Origin: Oceanobacter sp. 1_MG-2023
GTDB taxonomy: Bacteria; Pseudomonadota; Gammaproteobacteria; Pseudomonadales; Oceanobacteraceae
NCBI RefSeq assembly: GCF_030689025.1
Contig: NZ_JAUYWA010000010.1
Coordinates: 58,403 to 122,402 of the forward strand
Reading direction: 5' to 3'
Length of the DNA stretch: 64,000 nt
Positions 17,284 to 25,644 of the stretch are shown here, piece after piece (position 1 is the first letter of the stretch; each line of letters starts with the position of its first letter). Position numbers and translations under genes: made by a program. The notes under the pieces are model-generated. The model did no database searches. It was given only the letters and a program-made list of their open reading frames with translations, and was not told where the DNA came from.

Positions 17284-18378
17284 TTAACGGCCGGTTTTTA
17301 CATTTGACCAGGCGCGGTTCAGTATGCGATCAAATTTGGCGCTGTGGGCTTGCTGGGTAAACAGCTTGGCTTTTACTTCGGCACTGGGGTAGATCCCCGG
17401 GTTGCCGATCACGTCTTCGTTCAACAATGGCTCGGCGGCGGTGTTGGGTACGGCGTAATACACATAGTTGGAGATACCAGCGGCTGTTTTTGGCTCCAGA
17501 ACGAAGTTGATAAACTGGTAAGCCGCGTCTTTATGGGGTGCATCGGCAGGAATGGCCATCAGGTCAAACCATACCAGCGTGCCTTCTTTTGGAATCGCAT
17601 AGGTCACTTCTACGCCCTGCCCGGCTTCTTCAGCACGGCTCTGGGATTGCAGAATATCGCCGTTGTAACCCAGGGCTACGCAGATTTCACCATTGGCCAG
17701 ATCAGAAATGTACTGGCTGGAGTGGAAGTAGCGGTAGTTGTCACGGTTGGCTTTCATCAGGGCTTCGGCTTTGCCGAGGTCGCTTTTGCTTTCTGAGTTA
17801 GGATCAAGACCGGCGTAGTTGAGGGCAATCGACATCACTTCTGCCGGGGAGTCCAGAATGCCAATACCACAGTCTTGCAGTTTGGCAGAGATTTTGGGGT
17901 CAAAGATCAGGTCGAGGGTATCGGCGGGCATATCACCCAGTCGCGCCTTGATCATTTCCACGTTGTAACCCAGTCCAATGGTGCCCCAGGCCCATGGCAC
18001 GCTGTGGGCATTGTTGGCGTCGTGACGGGCGACTTTTTCCAGCAAAGTGCTGTCGAGGTTGCCGTAGTTACTCAGTTTGCTGCTGTCGATGGTGGTGTAG
18101 ATACCAGCCTGGATCTGACGCTCCAGAAACGCTCCGGTTGGAATCACCAAATCATAACCGCTGCTGCCGGTCATCAACTTGGCCTCCAGTACTTCGTTGG
18201 AGTCGTAAACGTCGTAGTTCACCTTGATGCCGGTTTTCTGTTCAAACTCAGACACCGCTTCCGGGTAAATGTAGTCCGACCAGTTATAGATATTCAATTC
18301 CTTGTTATCAGCGGCCAATACGCTGGATGCGGCCGTCAGCGCACATACAGAGGCCATCAGAGCAGACAGTTTGAGCAT
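17284..18378 (-). CDS. potF: periplasmic putrescine/spermidine-binding protein (first PotF paralogue)
   Basis: A 364-residue extracellular solute-binding protein. It has a signal peptide (about residues 1-22, ending V-L-A-A) and the PotF/PotD N-terminal signature L-N-I-Y-N-W-S-D-Y-I. V-P-W-A-W-G-T-I-G-L-G-Y-N lies in the hinge and S-P-A-E-V-M in the ligand region. It delivers polyamine to PotHIG. A CTGGAGA ribosome site supports the start at 18378. The second, closely related binding protein is encoded immediately upstream (18833-19915), suggesting specialisation for putrescine versus spermidine as with SpuD/SpuE of Pseudomonas; which is which cannot be decided from sequence alone. Confidence 0.92.
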   Translation of the reverse strand: MLKLSALMASVCALTAASSVLAADNKELNIYNWSDYIYPEAVSEFEQKTGIKVNYDVYDSNEVLEAKLMTGSSGYDLVIPTGAFLERQIQAGIYTTIDSSKLSNYGNLDSTLLEKVARHDANNAHSVPWAWGTIGLGYNVEMIKARLGDMPADTLDLIFDPKISAKLQDCGIGILDSPAEVMSIALNYAGLDPNSESKSDLGKAEALMKANRDNYRYFHSSQYISDLANGEICVALGYNGDILQSQSRAEEAGQGVEVTYAIPKEGTLVWFDLMAIPADAPHKDAAYQFINFVLEPKTAAGISNYVYYAVPNTAAEPLLNEDVIGNPGIYPSAEVKAKLFTQQAHSAKFDRILNRAWSNVKTGR

Positions 18379-18404
18379 ACGTTTCTCCAGAAATAAGACG
18401 TTAT

Positions 18405-18420
18405 CGATCAAGCTTGATCG
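18405..18420. promoter_or_regulatory. 16-bp perfect palindrome upstream of potF
   Basis: CGATCAAGCTTGATCG is a complete palindrome 27 bases before the potF start codon, within the likely leader. It could be an operator for an internal promoter of potF-G-H-I. It does not match the TGTGATCACA sites near puuA. Confidence 0.45.
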
Positions 18421-18727
18421 TCACGCTACGGATGCCGCTCAGGCATTCCCATACCCCCCAGGGGCTATATCCCCCAGATGCCGGGCGCAGGCCAGTAAAA
18501 TCAAGCGTTGCAGCCACATGAATGGCTCACCACAGGTACAAGCCGACCGACAATGTTCACATTATGGACAACGTGTCCGCAGCCCGGCTGGTTGGCAGGT
18601 TATCGCGCTTGGGCAATCTTGATAGCGACCGTCAATCGATCAGGGAAAACAGGCTGGCGGCGACCGGCAAGTCGCGGCAGTGAAATGGAGGAAAACAGGT
18701 GTAAAAAACGGCGCTGCAAACAGCTAC

Positions 18728-18763
18728 AAGAACAAGAACAAGAACAAGAACAAGAACAAGAAC
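18728..18763. repeat. AAGAAC hexanucleotide tandem repeat, six copies
   Basis: Six exact copies of AAGAAC lie between the two potF paralogues, directly behind the tandem terminators of the upstream gene. Such a short array is prone to copy-number change by slippage. Confidence 0.9.
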
Positions 18764-18765
18764 AG

Positions 18766-18829
18766 AAAAACAAAGCCGCCTTGCAGCGGCCGCACAACAG
18801 CAGCGCATAAAACAAAGCCGGCTACCGGC
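18766..18829 (-). terminator. two tandem intrinsic terminators after the second potF paralogue
   Basis: On the minus strand, GCCGG-tag-CCGGC is followed by TTTGTTTT (18807-18829). About 20 bases later GCCGC-tgcaag-GCGGC is followed by TTTGTTTTT (18766-18790). Two consecutive terminators imply that the upstream potF paralogue is largely insulated from the downstream potF-G-H-I unit. Confidence 0.75.
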
Positions 18830-18832
18830 GAG

Positions 18833-19915
18833 TTAAATGCCGCTCTTGATGTTTGTCCAGGTGCTCTCCAGCACACGATTGAACTTGTCACTATGGGCTC
18901 TCAGAGAAAACAGGTTGGATTTCAAGCTCGAGACCGGATACACCCCTTCGTTACTGCTCACGTCCTTATCCAGAAAAGGGGCTGCCGCTCGATTGGGGAC
19001 CGCGTAATAAACATGGTTGGAAATGCGCGCAGCCGTTTCTGGCTGCAGAATAAAGTCGATAAACTGGTAAGCCGCTTCCTTGTTTGCGGCATCCGCCGGA
19101 ATAGCCATCAGATCAAACCAGATCGCGGTGCCTTCCTGAGGAATTTCATACGCCACGTTAACCCCGTTACCCGCTTCTTCGGCATTGATTTGGGATTGCA
19201 GAATATCGCCGTTGTAACCCAGTGCCAGACAGATATCGCCGTTAGCGAGATCTTCTGTGTATTGGGAAGCATGGATATAACGGTAGTTGTCCCGATTGGC
19301 CAGTAGCATCTGTTCTACTTTTTTCAGGTGCCGGGTACTTTCGGAGTCCGGCATAATGCCTTTGTAGTTCAGGGCGATGGCGATCACGTCGGAGGGCGAG
19401 TCCAGTACACCAATGCCACAGTCTTTCAGCTTGGCGGTGATGGCGGGGTTGAAGATCAGATCCAGGGTATTGGTGGGCATATCCCCCAGCCGCTCGCGGA
19501 TCATATCGACGTTGTAGCCTAACCCGATGGTGCCCCAGGCCCAGGGGACTCCGTGGGTATTACCTTCATCGTAGGATGAGACCTTGGCCAATAGCACCCG
19601 ATCGAGGTTGTTGTAATTATCCAGCTTGCTCCGGTCGATTGGCGCATGTAGCCCGGCCTGGATTTGCCGCTCCAGAAAGAGACCAGACGGTACCACAAGG
19701 TCATAACCGCTGTTGCCTGCCTTGAGCACGTCATCCAGAGTCTGGTCGGTTTCGTAAACGTCGTAATTCACTTTGATACCGGTTTGCTGCTCGAATTCAG
19801 CAACCGCTTCCGGGTAGATATAATCATCCCAGTTATAGATATTCAGCTCCTTGTCTGCGCCCCAGGCGCTGGATGCTATGGTCAGTGCACATATGGATGC
19901 TGCCAACTTTCGCAT
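18833..19915 (-). CDS. potF: periplasmic polyamine-binding protein (second PotF paralogue)
   Basis: A 360-residue paralogue of the neighbouring PotF. It has a signal peptide ending near S-S-A-W-G-A (residue 20), then L-N-I-Y-N-W-D-D-Y-I, V-P-W-A-W-G-T-I-G-L-G-Y-N and A-L-G-Y-N-G-D-I-L-Q-S-Q in the same positions. The two proteins differ throughout in surface and pocket regions, so this is an older duplication rather than a recent copy. It starts 315 bases after the puuA stop and ends in tandem terminators. It probably feeds the same PotGHI transporter with a different polyamine preference. Confidence 0.92.
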   Translation of the reverse strand: MRKLAASICALTIASSAWGADKELNIYNWDDYIYPEAVAEFEQQTGIKVNYDVYETDQTLDDVLKAGNSGYDLVVPSGLFLERQIQAGLHAPIDRSKLDNYNNLDRVLLAKVSSYDEGNTHGVPWAWGTIGLGYNVDMIRERLGDMPTNTLDLIFNPAITAKLKDCGIGVLDSPSDVIAIALNYKGIMPDSESTRHLKKVEQMLLANRDNYRYIHASQYTEDLANGDICLALGYNGDILQSQINAEEAGNGVNVAYEIPQEGTAIWFDLMAIPADAANKEAAYQFIDFILQPETAARISNHVYYAVPNRAAAPFLDKDVSSNEGVYPVSSLKSNLFSLRAHSDKFNRVLESTWTNIKSGI

Positions 19916-20032
19916 ACGTTCCTCCTTGATACGTCGATTAAGCGGCGGACTGTATATCAGGCTGGCGGCACAAACAGGCTGCTATAAATCAAGAAAAGCC
20001 CAATCGGTGGGCAGAATAAATCCTTCCCTGAT

Positions 20033-20130
20033 GGGCAAAACGGGGCAAAACGGGGCAAAACGGGGCAAAACGGGGCAATGGACGTGGTGTTATGGTAATC
20101 GGTGTTGTGGGAATAGGTGTTATGGGAGTC
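20033..20130. repeat. two adjacent tandem arrays (10-bp and 15-bp units)
   Basis: CGGGGCAAAA-type units repeat four to five times at 20033-20078. A 15-base unit beginning GGTGTTATGG then repeats three times with few changes at 20086-20130. They occupy the gap between puuA and the potF paralogue. No coding frame is supported; the arrays probably arose by slippage. Confidence 0.85.
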
Positions 20131-20230
20131 GCCCCGTCAATCACGCAATGGTGACTGACGAGAACGACTGACCCAAAACGGCGGGGGCGACAGCGGAAAG
20201 CCGGCAGAGCCGGTCGGGAATACGCCGCCC

Positions 20231-21556
20231 CTACAACAGGCCCAGGTAAGACTCATATTCAATATCAGAAATACGGCTGTTCAGTTCCGTAATTTCCTGA
20301 CGCTTGATGGCACAAAACACATCTACAAATTCGTCTCCCAGGTACTCCCGTATCACCGCACTCTTGTCCAGTGCCTTGATGGCGTCATCCCAGCGATACG
20401 GCAAGCGGGTGGACTCATCAGAATCGGCATAGGCATCACCTTCCATGGGTTCCGGCGGGGTCAGCTTGTTGTTCAAGCCATACAAAGCGCCGGCCAAAAC
20501 AGCCGCCAGCACCAGATACGGGTTGGCATCCGCACCGGATACCCGATGCTCCAGACGCCGTGCTTCCGGGTCGCCTTCCGGTACTCGAACTGCGGTGGTG
20601 CGGTTTTCATAACCCCAGCACGCAAAAACCGGCGCATGCGAGCCATCCTGAAAGCGGCGATAGGAGTTCAGGTGCGGCGCGAACATCAGCATTGAGCTGG
20701 GCATCAATTGCAGCAGACCGGCAATCGCCTGGGTCAGCATCTCGGTGCCTTCTTCGCCACCGTTGTCGAACAGGTTATTGCCGTCTTTATCGAGCAGGCT
20801 GAAATGCACATGGAAGCCGTTGCCTGAGTGTTCCGCGTATGGCTTGGCCATAAAGGTCGAGGTGTAACCGTGCTTGCGGGCAATCCCCTTGACCAGGCGT
20901 TTGAACCAGATCGACTGATCCCCGGCGTTAAGCGGGTCGGACACGTGTTTGAGGTTGATCTCAAACTGGCCCGGCCCCAGCTCGGAAATAATGGTATCGG
21001 CCAGTACGCCCTGCACATCACAGGCGGCACGGACTTCGGCAAAAAACGATTCCAGACCATCCACATCTTCGATCGAATAGGCATCGGTGGTATTTAGGCG
21101 ACGGCCATGACCCCGGTCCAGCACCGGCGGCCGCGGACGCTGTACTTCTTCCGAGTCACCATCCATCAGATAAAATTCCAGCTCCGTTGCCATCACCGGA
21201 TACCAGCCCTGCTCATGGAAACGGTCGACGATATTTTTTAATACCTGACGCGGATCGACATTAAACGGCGAGTAATCCGGGTTCATCATCATCGCTTGTA
21301 GTTGATGACGCTCCTGACCGGCCCAGGGCACCGGAGTCGGTTTTTCTTGCACCGGCACACAGATGCCATCGTTATCACCGGTTTCAAAAACCAGTCCGTT
21401 ATCTGGCACATCGCCGCCCCAGAAATCGACACCGATAACAGAGCGTGGCAGCTTGACGCCCTCTTCATAAACTTTTTCCAGCGAGCTGCCTAACAGGCGT
21501 TTGCCTCGCAGGTTGCCGTTCAGATCGACGATAAAAAGATCAAAATCATTTTGCAT
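20231..21556 (-). CDS. puuA: gamma-glutamylputrescine synthetase (PuuA/SpuI-type)
   Basis: A 441-residue member of the glutamine synthetase superfamily that ligates glutamate to putrescine or another polyamine, the first step of the gamma-glutamylated route. The GS core is visible: A-T-E-L-E-F-Y-L near residue 120, E-L-G-P-G-Q-F-E-I-N near 190, the N-G-F-H-V-H-F-S glycine/histidine block near 245, and a YENRTTAVRVP-type arginine segment near 320. The S-L-E-K-V-Y-E-E-G-V-K-L-P segment near the N-terminus is typical of PuuA rather than GlnA, and the Tyr-adenylylation loop of GlnA is absent. It heads the minus-strand polyamine series and is divergent from gntR, with a palindromic operator between them. 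Confidence 0.88.
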   Translation of the reverse strand: MQNDFDLFIVDLNGNLRGKRLLGSSLEKVYEEGVKLPRSVIGVDFWGGDVPDNGLVFETGDNDGICVPVQEKPTPVPWAGQERHQLQAMMMNPDYSPFNVDPRQVLKNIVDRFHEQGWYPVMATELEFYLMDGDSEEVQRPRPPVLDRGHGRRLNTTDAYSIEDVDGLESFFAEVRAACDVQGVLADTIISELGPGQFEINLKHVSDPLNAGDQSIWFKRLVKGIARKHGYTSTFMAKPYAEHSGNGFHVHFSLLDKDGNNLFDNGGEEGTEMLTQAIAGLLQLMPSSMLMFAPHLNSYRRFQDGSHAPVFACWGYENRTTAVRVPEGDPEARRLEHRVSGADANPYLVLAAVLAGALYGLNNKLTPPEPMEGDAYADSDESTRLPYRWDDAIKALDKSAVIREYLGDEFVDVFCAIKRQEITELNSRISDIEYESYLGLL

Positions 21557-21644
21557 GGAACACCTGGTCATGAAGGAGCACAAGAAAAGGAGGGGCCATA
21601 AACACTCTGGCTGACACGCCCGTGTTGTGCTTGAATGTCTGAAT

Positions 21645-21654
21645 TGTGATCACA
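21645..21654. promoter_or_regulatory. TGTGATCACA operator between puuA and gntR
   Basis: This ten-base palindrome is identical to two sites before the aminotransferase gene (22568, 22582). It sits 88 bases from the puuA start and 59 bases from the gntR start, well placed to control both divergent promoters. GntR/FCD regulators bind short palindromes of this size, so the adjacent GntR protein is the likely ligand. Confidence 0.65.
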
Positions 21655-21713
21655 TATTCGATGACAGGCAAGTAAAAAACACCGGTATAACCAGCAGAAA
21701 GAGCGCTATCAGC

Positions 21714-22409
21714 ATGGATAAACACACCCCGATTGATCTCACCCTAACTGAGCGCCACAGCGCTGTAACTATCACCCAGTGGGTATACAGCACTCTGCGG
21801 CAAGCGGTATTACTGGGCAAAATACCACCAGGACGGGCACTGACAATTCGGGAACTGGCCACATTGCTGGATGTTTCGCCGATGCCAATCCGGGAGGCCC
21901 TGCGGCAATTGTCTGCCGAAGGCGCACTGGAGATTCAGGGAAACCGGCGCGTGATGGTGCCCAAAATGACGGCGATGAAATTTGCCGAACTGGTCGAAGC
22001 CCGCATCTGCCTTGAAACCCACAGTGCCGTCCGCGCCATGCCCTATATCGACGAAGCACGCTTGGCACAACTCGAAGACCTCGATCACCGCATCGACATC
22101 GCCACCGAGCACGGCAACGGCCACGATGTGACCCGTTACAACCAGGAGTTTCACCGCCTGCTGTACACCGCCAACCCGCATCAGGTGACCCAGTCGCTGA
22201 TCGAAAGCCTGTGGCTGCAACTTGCGCCCTTTATGCAGGTAGCCATCGAAAACCTCGACGATTATTACCAGGTCGATCGCCACAAGGAAGCCATCAGCGC
22301 CATTCGTGAGCGCGACTCCCTGGCCCTGCAAATGGCCATCAGCGCCGATATTCGTGACGGCTGCGCCTTTGCTTCATCGCCGGAGCAGCTGCAACAACTG
22401 CTGGGTTAG
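21714..22409 (+). CDS. GntR-family (FCD subfamily) regulator of polyamine genes
   Basis: A 231-residue regulator. The winged helix spans about residues 15-80 and reads Y-S-T-L-R-Q-A-V-L-L-G, P-P-G-R-A-L-T-I-R-E-L-A, V-S-P-M-P-I-R-E-A-L-R-Q-L, the standard GntR signature. The C-terminal FCD domain is all-helical, with the metal/ligand D-x3-H pattern near Y-N-Q-E-F-H-R-L-L. The open frame extends to 21627, but translation from 21714 gives the normal N-terminus and keeps the operator at 21645 outside the coding region. It lies between puuA and the aminotransferase gene and is probably autoregulated through the TGTGATCACA sites. Confidence 0.85.
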   Translation: MDKHTPIDLTLTERHSAVTITQWVYSTLRQAVLLGKIPPGRALTIRELATLLDVSPMPIREALRQLSAEGALEIQGNRRVMVPKMTAMKFAELVEARICLETHSAVRAMPYIDEARLAQLEDLDHRIDIATEHGNGHDVTRYNQEFHRLLYTANPHQVTQSLIESLWLQLAPFMQVAIENLDDYYQVDRHKEAISAIRERDSLALQMAISADIRDGCAFASSPEQLQQLLG

Positions 22410-22567
22410 GGGCCGCCGACGGACACTTGTTACGGCTTGTTTGCCCGGTAATGTTAATTCCCTCACAGATCATGGCCAGCCCGGTATCACCCGGCACGCT
22501 GACAGACAATCTGGACGATTGGTCATTTCAGGCCAGTGCTTTTGTGCAGCCCTTGACCAAATCATTT

Positions 22568-22591
22568 TGTGATCACAAAATTGTGATCACA
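22568..22591. promoter_or_regulatory. double TGTGATCACA operator before the putrescine aminotransferase gene
   Basis: Two exact TGTGATCACA palindromes (22568-22577 and 22582-22591) with centres 14 bases apart lie 21 bases before the aminotransferase start. The sequence between and after them is AT-rich and may overlap the promoter, favouring repression by the upstream-encoded GntR protein. Confidence 0.7.
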
Positions 22592-22612
22592 TTTTAAAAC
22601 ACGGTCAGCGCC

Positions 22613-24010
22613 ATGAAACACGATTCCACTACTGCTTCCGCCAGCCACTCATCCTTGCAGCAAACCGATGCCCGCTTCCATCTGCATCCGTTCAGCAACG
22701 CCACCCGCCTCAATAACAAGGGCGCACGGGTGATCACACACGCCGATGGTGTGTACATCTGGGATGATCAGGGCAACAAGATTCTGGATGGAATGGCAGG
22801 TCTGTGGTGTGTGAACCTGGGCTATGGCCGTGAAGAACTGGCCGCGGTCGCCGAACAACAAATGCGCACGCTGCCGTATTACAACACCTTCTTCCAGACC
22901 ACACATGGCCCGGTGGCCCAGCTGGCAGAAGCCATCGCCAGTGTGACGCCCGGCGACCTCAACCGGATCTTTTTTGCCAGTTCAGGCTCGGAAGCCATTG
23001 ATACCCTAATGCGGCTGACCCGCCACTACTGGGCCATCAAGGGCAAACCATGGCGTAATATTCTGATCAGCCGTGACAACGCTTACCACGGCAGCACCAT
23101 CGGCGGCACCAGCCTCGGCGGCATGAGCGGCATGCACCAACAGGGTGGCCCGCTGGTACCGAACATCGAGCGCATCCGACAGCCTTACTGGTATGGCGAA
23201 GGCGGTGATCAAAGCGAAGAGGCATTTGGTCTGACGGCTGCACGAGCGCTGGAAGAAAAAATCCTCGCCGTTGGCCCCGACAACGTTGCCGCGTTTGTAG
23301 CGGAACCAATCCAGGGAGCCGGTGGCGTGATCGTGCCACCCGCCAGCTACTGGCCAGAAATCCAGCGTATTTGCCGCCAGTACGACATTCTGCTGGCAGT
23401 GGATGAAGTCATTTGTGGTTTTGGACGTACCGGCAACTGGTTCGGCAGCGATACCTTCAATATCCAGCCCGACATTATTTCGATGGCCAAGGGTTTGTCC
23501 TCGGGCTATCTGCCCATCGCCGCCGTGGCGGTCGGGGATCGCATCAGCAACGCCCTGATGGAGCACGATAACGACTTTAACCACGGCTTTACCTATTCCG
23601 GTCATCCGGTGGCCGCCGCCGTGGCGCTGAAAACCATCGAAATAATGAAAACCGAAGGCATTGTTGAGCAGGTACGCGACAGCACCGGCCCCTACTTCCA
23701 GAAAGCCCTGCGTGAAAGCCTCGCCGACCACCCGTTAGTGGGCCAGATTGATGGCGTTGGTCTGGTAGCCGGTATCGCTCTGGTGCAGGACAAAGCCACA
23801 AAAACCCTGTTCCCGTCCAGCCTCGACATCGGCATGATCTGCCGCGACCACTGTTTTGCCAATGGCTTGATCATGCGCGCCGTCGGCAGCCGTATGGTGT
23901 TGTCACCGCCGCTGATCATCAGCAAAACCGAGATCAACGAGCTGTGCCAGAAAATCCGTACCTGCCTCGACCTGACCCTCACCAGCGCCCAACAAGCCGG
24001 AGCACTCTGA
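22613..24010 (+). CDS. spuC: putrescine aminotransferase, SpuC-type (class III, PLP-dependent)
   Basis: A 465-residue class III aminotransferase, transferring the terminal amino group of putrescine or a related polyamine to pyruvate. PLP-enzyme blocks seen are S-S-G-S-E-A-I-D-T near residue 123, N-A-Y-H-G-S-T near 156, L-A-V-D-E-V-I-C-G-F-G-R-T-G near 260 (PLP aspartate), and the Schiff-base lysine in S-M-A-K-G-L-S-S-G-Y near 290. The early Y-x-W-D-x2-G-N-K-I-L-D-G region and overall layout match Pseudomonas SpuC. Its stop overlaps the luxR start by one base (TGATG). The cell thus seems to have both transamination and gamma-glutamylation routes for putrescine. Confidence 0.88.
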   Translation: MKHDSTTASASHSSLQQTDARFHLHPFSNATRLNNKGARVITHADGVYIWDDQGNKILDGMAGLWCVNLGYGREELAAVAEQQMRTLPYYNTFFQTTHGPVAQLAEAIASVTPGDLNRIFFASSGSEAIDTLMRLTRHYWAIKGKPWRNILISRDNAYHGSTIGGTSLGGMSGMHQQGGPLVPNIERIRQPYWYGEGGDQSEEAFGLTAARALEEKILAVGPDNVAAFVAEPIQGAGGVIVPPASYWPEIQRICRQYDILLAVDEVICGFGRTGNWFGSDTFNIQPDIISMAKGLSSGYLPIAAVAVGDRISNALMEHDNDFNHGFTYSGHPVAAAVALKTIEIMKTEGIVEQVRDSTGPYFQKALRESLADHPLVGQIDGVGLVAGIALVQDKATKTLFPSSLDIGMICRDHCFANGLIMRAVGSRMVLSPPLIISKTEINELCQKIRTCLDLTLTSAQQAGAL

Positions 24011-24813
24011 TGGCCGATATCATCGCAACCAAAGCCTTGGCCAGTCTGGTCGACCATATTCGCCTGACCAGTTTTCCGAAAGAACTGGCCGATTACCTGG
24101 CGACGCTGGCGCATTTCGACACCTGCCTGATGCTGGTGTTTGTTCCCGGTGCCAAGCCAACGCTGGTATACACCGAGACCAGCGAACCCAGCCCGGCGCT
24201 GGAAACCTACCTGCATCACAGTTACCTGCTCGACCCGCTCTACAGTGCCTTGCAGAACAACGCCAGCAGCAGCCAGATTACCGGTCTGAGCCGCCTCAGC
24301 AGCATCGCACCGGACTCCTTCACCCAGACGGAATACTTCCACAACTGCTATCAGGAATTTGATCTGGTCGACGAGATCAACCTGGTGATCGAGCTGGCAG
24401 AAAGCAGCTACTTCACCCTGTCTCTTGGTCGCAAATCCAGCCTCGGCAGCATCACCCGCGCAGAAATGAACCGGCTACAGGAACACTGCGCCATGATCAG
24501 CGCGCTGATTCGCCAGTTCTGGCTTTCCAACGCCGACGAATACTTGCCCAACGGCAAAAGTCGCAGCACCCTGACCCAGGCCCTGCGCACCTTCGGCCAG
24601 GGCGTACTGACCCGCCGCGAACAAGAGATTACCGCGCTGATTCTGCAAGGCCACAGCTCCCAATCCATCGCCGACCTGCTTAATATCTGTGTCGGTACCG
24701 TCAAGGTGCATCGCAAAAATATCCACGGCCGCCTGAATACCTCACAACAAAGCGAGATTTTCACGCTGTTCCTTAATCACCTCAGTGAGATGGATATGCG
24801 CATCGTCGCCTGA
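24010..24813 (+). CDS. LuxR-type (helix-turn-helix) transcriptional regulator
   Basis: A 267-residue regulator. The N-terminal 190 residues form an undefined sensor domain. The C-terminal LuxR/GerE helix-turn-helix (about residues 200-260) contains L-T-R-R-E-Q-E-I-T-A-L, a Q-S-I-A-D-L-L helix, and V-G-T-V-K-V-H-R-K-N-I-H-G-R-L. There is no receiver-domain aspartate pattern and no clear acyl-homoserine-lactone pocket, so the signal is unknown. Translation is coupled to spuC by the TGATG junction, suggesting a local role in polyamine or nitrogen control. A strong terminator follows. Confidence 0.85.
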   Translation: MADIIATKALASLVDHIRLTSFPKELADYLATLAHFDTCLMLVFVPGAKPTLVYTETSEPSPALETYLHHSYLLDPLYSALQNNASSSQITGLSRLSSIAPDSFTQTEYFHNCYQEFDLVDEINLVIELAESSYFTLSLGRKSSLGSITRAEMNRLQEHCAMISALIRQFWLSNADEYLPNGKSRSTLTQALRTFGQGVLTRREQEITALILQGHSSQSIADLLNICVGTVKVHRKNIHGRLNTSQQSEIFTLFLNHLSEMDMRIVA

Positions 24814-24874
24814 GAGGATAGGCCTTGCCCGTAGGAACCGCCTCCGTCCGTATCCGCAAACCTATTTCAGGCAC

Positions 24875-24900
24875 AAAAAAACCGGCAGAGCCGGTTTTTT
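24875..24900. terminator. bidirectional intrinsic terminator
   Basis: AAAAAACCGGC-aga-GCCGGTTTTTT is a symmetric stem with A/T flanks that would stop the rightward luxR transcript and the leftward FMN reductase transcript. Confidence 0.9.
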
Positions 24901-24930
24901 AAATTTACAGCAATCAGGCCATACAGGGCC

Positions 24931-25464
24931 TCAAGCCAGCGTCGCCAACGCCTCAGTCAGCGCCGCAGACAATTCCGCATTGCTCAGCTCACCTTTCTCA
25001 ACATCAAAGTTATCGTAGAACGACGGTACCGACAATTGCGCTTTCACGTCCATGGCGAAATACGGCGCAGACCCCACCGCTGCCGCCAATACACTCTGCG
25101 CACCCCCGGGGCCTGGGGACGTTGCCATCACACACACTGGCTTGTTCTGATAAACCTTTTGGTCGATGCGGGAAGCCCAATCAAACACGTTTTTATACGC
25201 CACACTGAATGAACCATTAAACTCACCAAACGAGATCAGCACGGCATCGGCTTCGCCGACTTTCTTGAAAAACGTCTGAGCCGGTTCAGGAATGCCAGAC
25301 TCCTGTTCACGGTCAACACTGTAAATCGGCATCTCGAAGTCATTCAGATCGAGGATTTCCAACTCAGCACCAGTGGTCTGTTGCAGCTGCTTGGCCGCAT
25401 GAGTGACCAGCTGCTTGTTAATGGACTGACGGCTGTTAGTAGCGGCAAACGCTAATATTTTCAT
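24931..25464 (-). CDS. NADPH-dependent FMN reductase family protein
   Basis: A 177-residue flavodoxin-like reductase. The FMN phosphate loop is A-A-T-N-S-R-Q-S-I-N-K near residue 8, and the S-F-G-E-F-N-G-S segment near residue 78 contacts the isoalloxazine ring. The A-T-S-P-G-P-G-G-A-Q-S block near 115 completes the family pattern. Relatives reduce FMN, quinones, azo dyes or chromate. It is divergent from a LysR gene across 180 bases, a typical regulator/target pair. Start has a GGAG site. Confidence 0.88.
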   Translation of the reverse strand: MKILAFAATNSRQSINKQLVTHAAKQLQQTTGAELEILDLNDFEMPIYSVDREQESGIPEPAQTFFKKVGEADAVLISFGEFNGSFSVAYKNVFDWASRIDQKVYQNKPVCVMATSPGPGGAQSVLAAAVGSAPYFAMDVKAQLSVPSFYDNFDVEKGELSNAELSAALTEALATLA

Positions 25465-25644
25465 GCGGTGGCTCCTTTAAGGTGAAGATTGATTGAGAAG
25501 GTTGATTGATGAGGTATACCTTACATTAGCCACACAGATTGATTAATAGAGCTTTTGTGGAGTTATTGTTTCCATATGACTATCAATAAGCCATTATTCA
25601 CGCCGTCAAAAGCCAACACGTCGTGAGCGAGAAAAGGAGACAGC

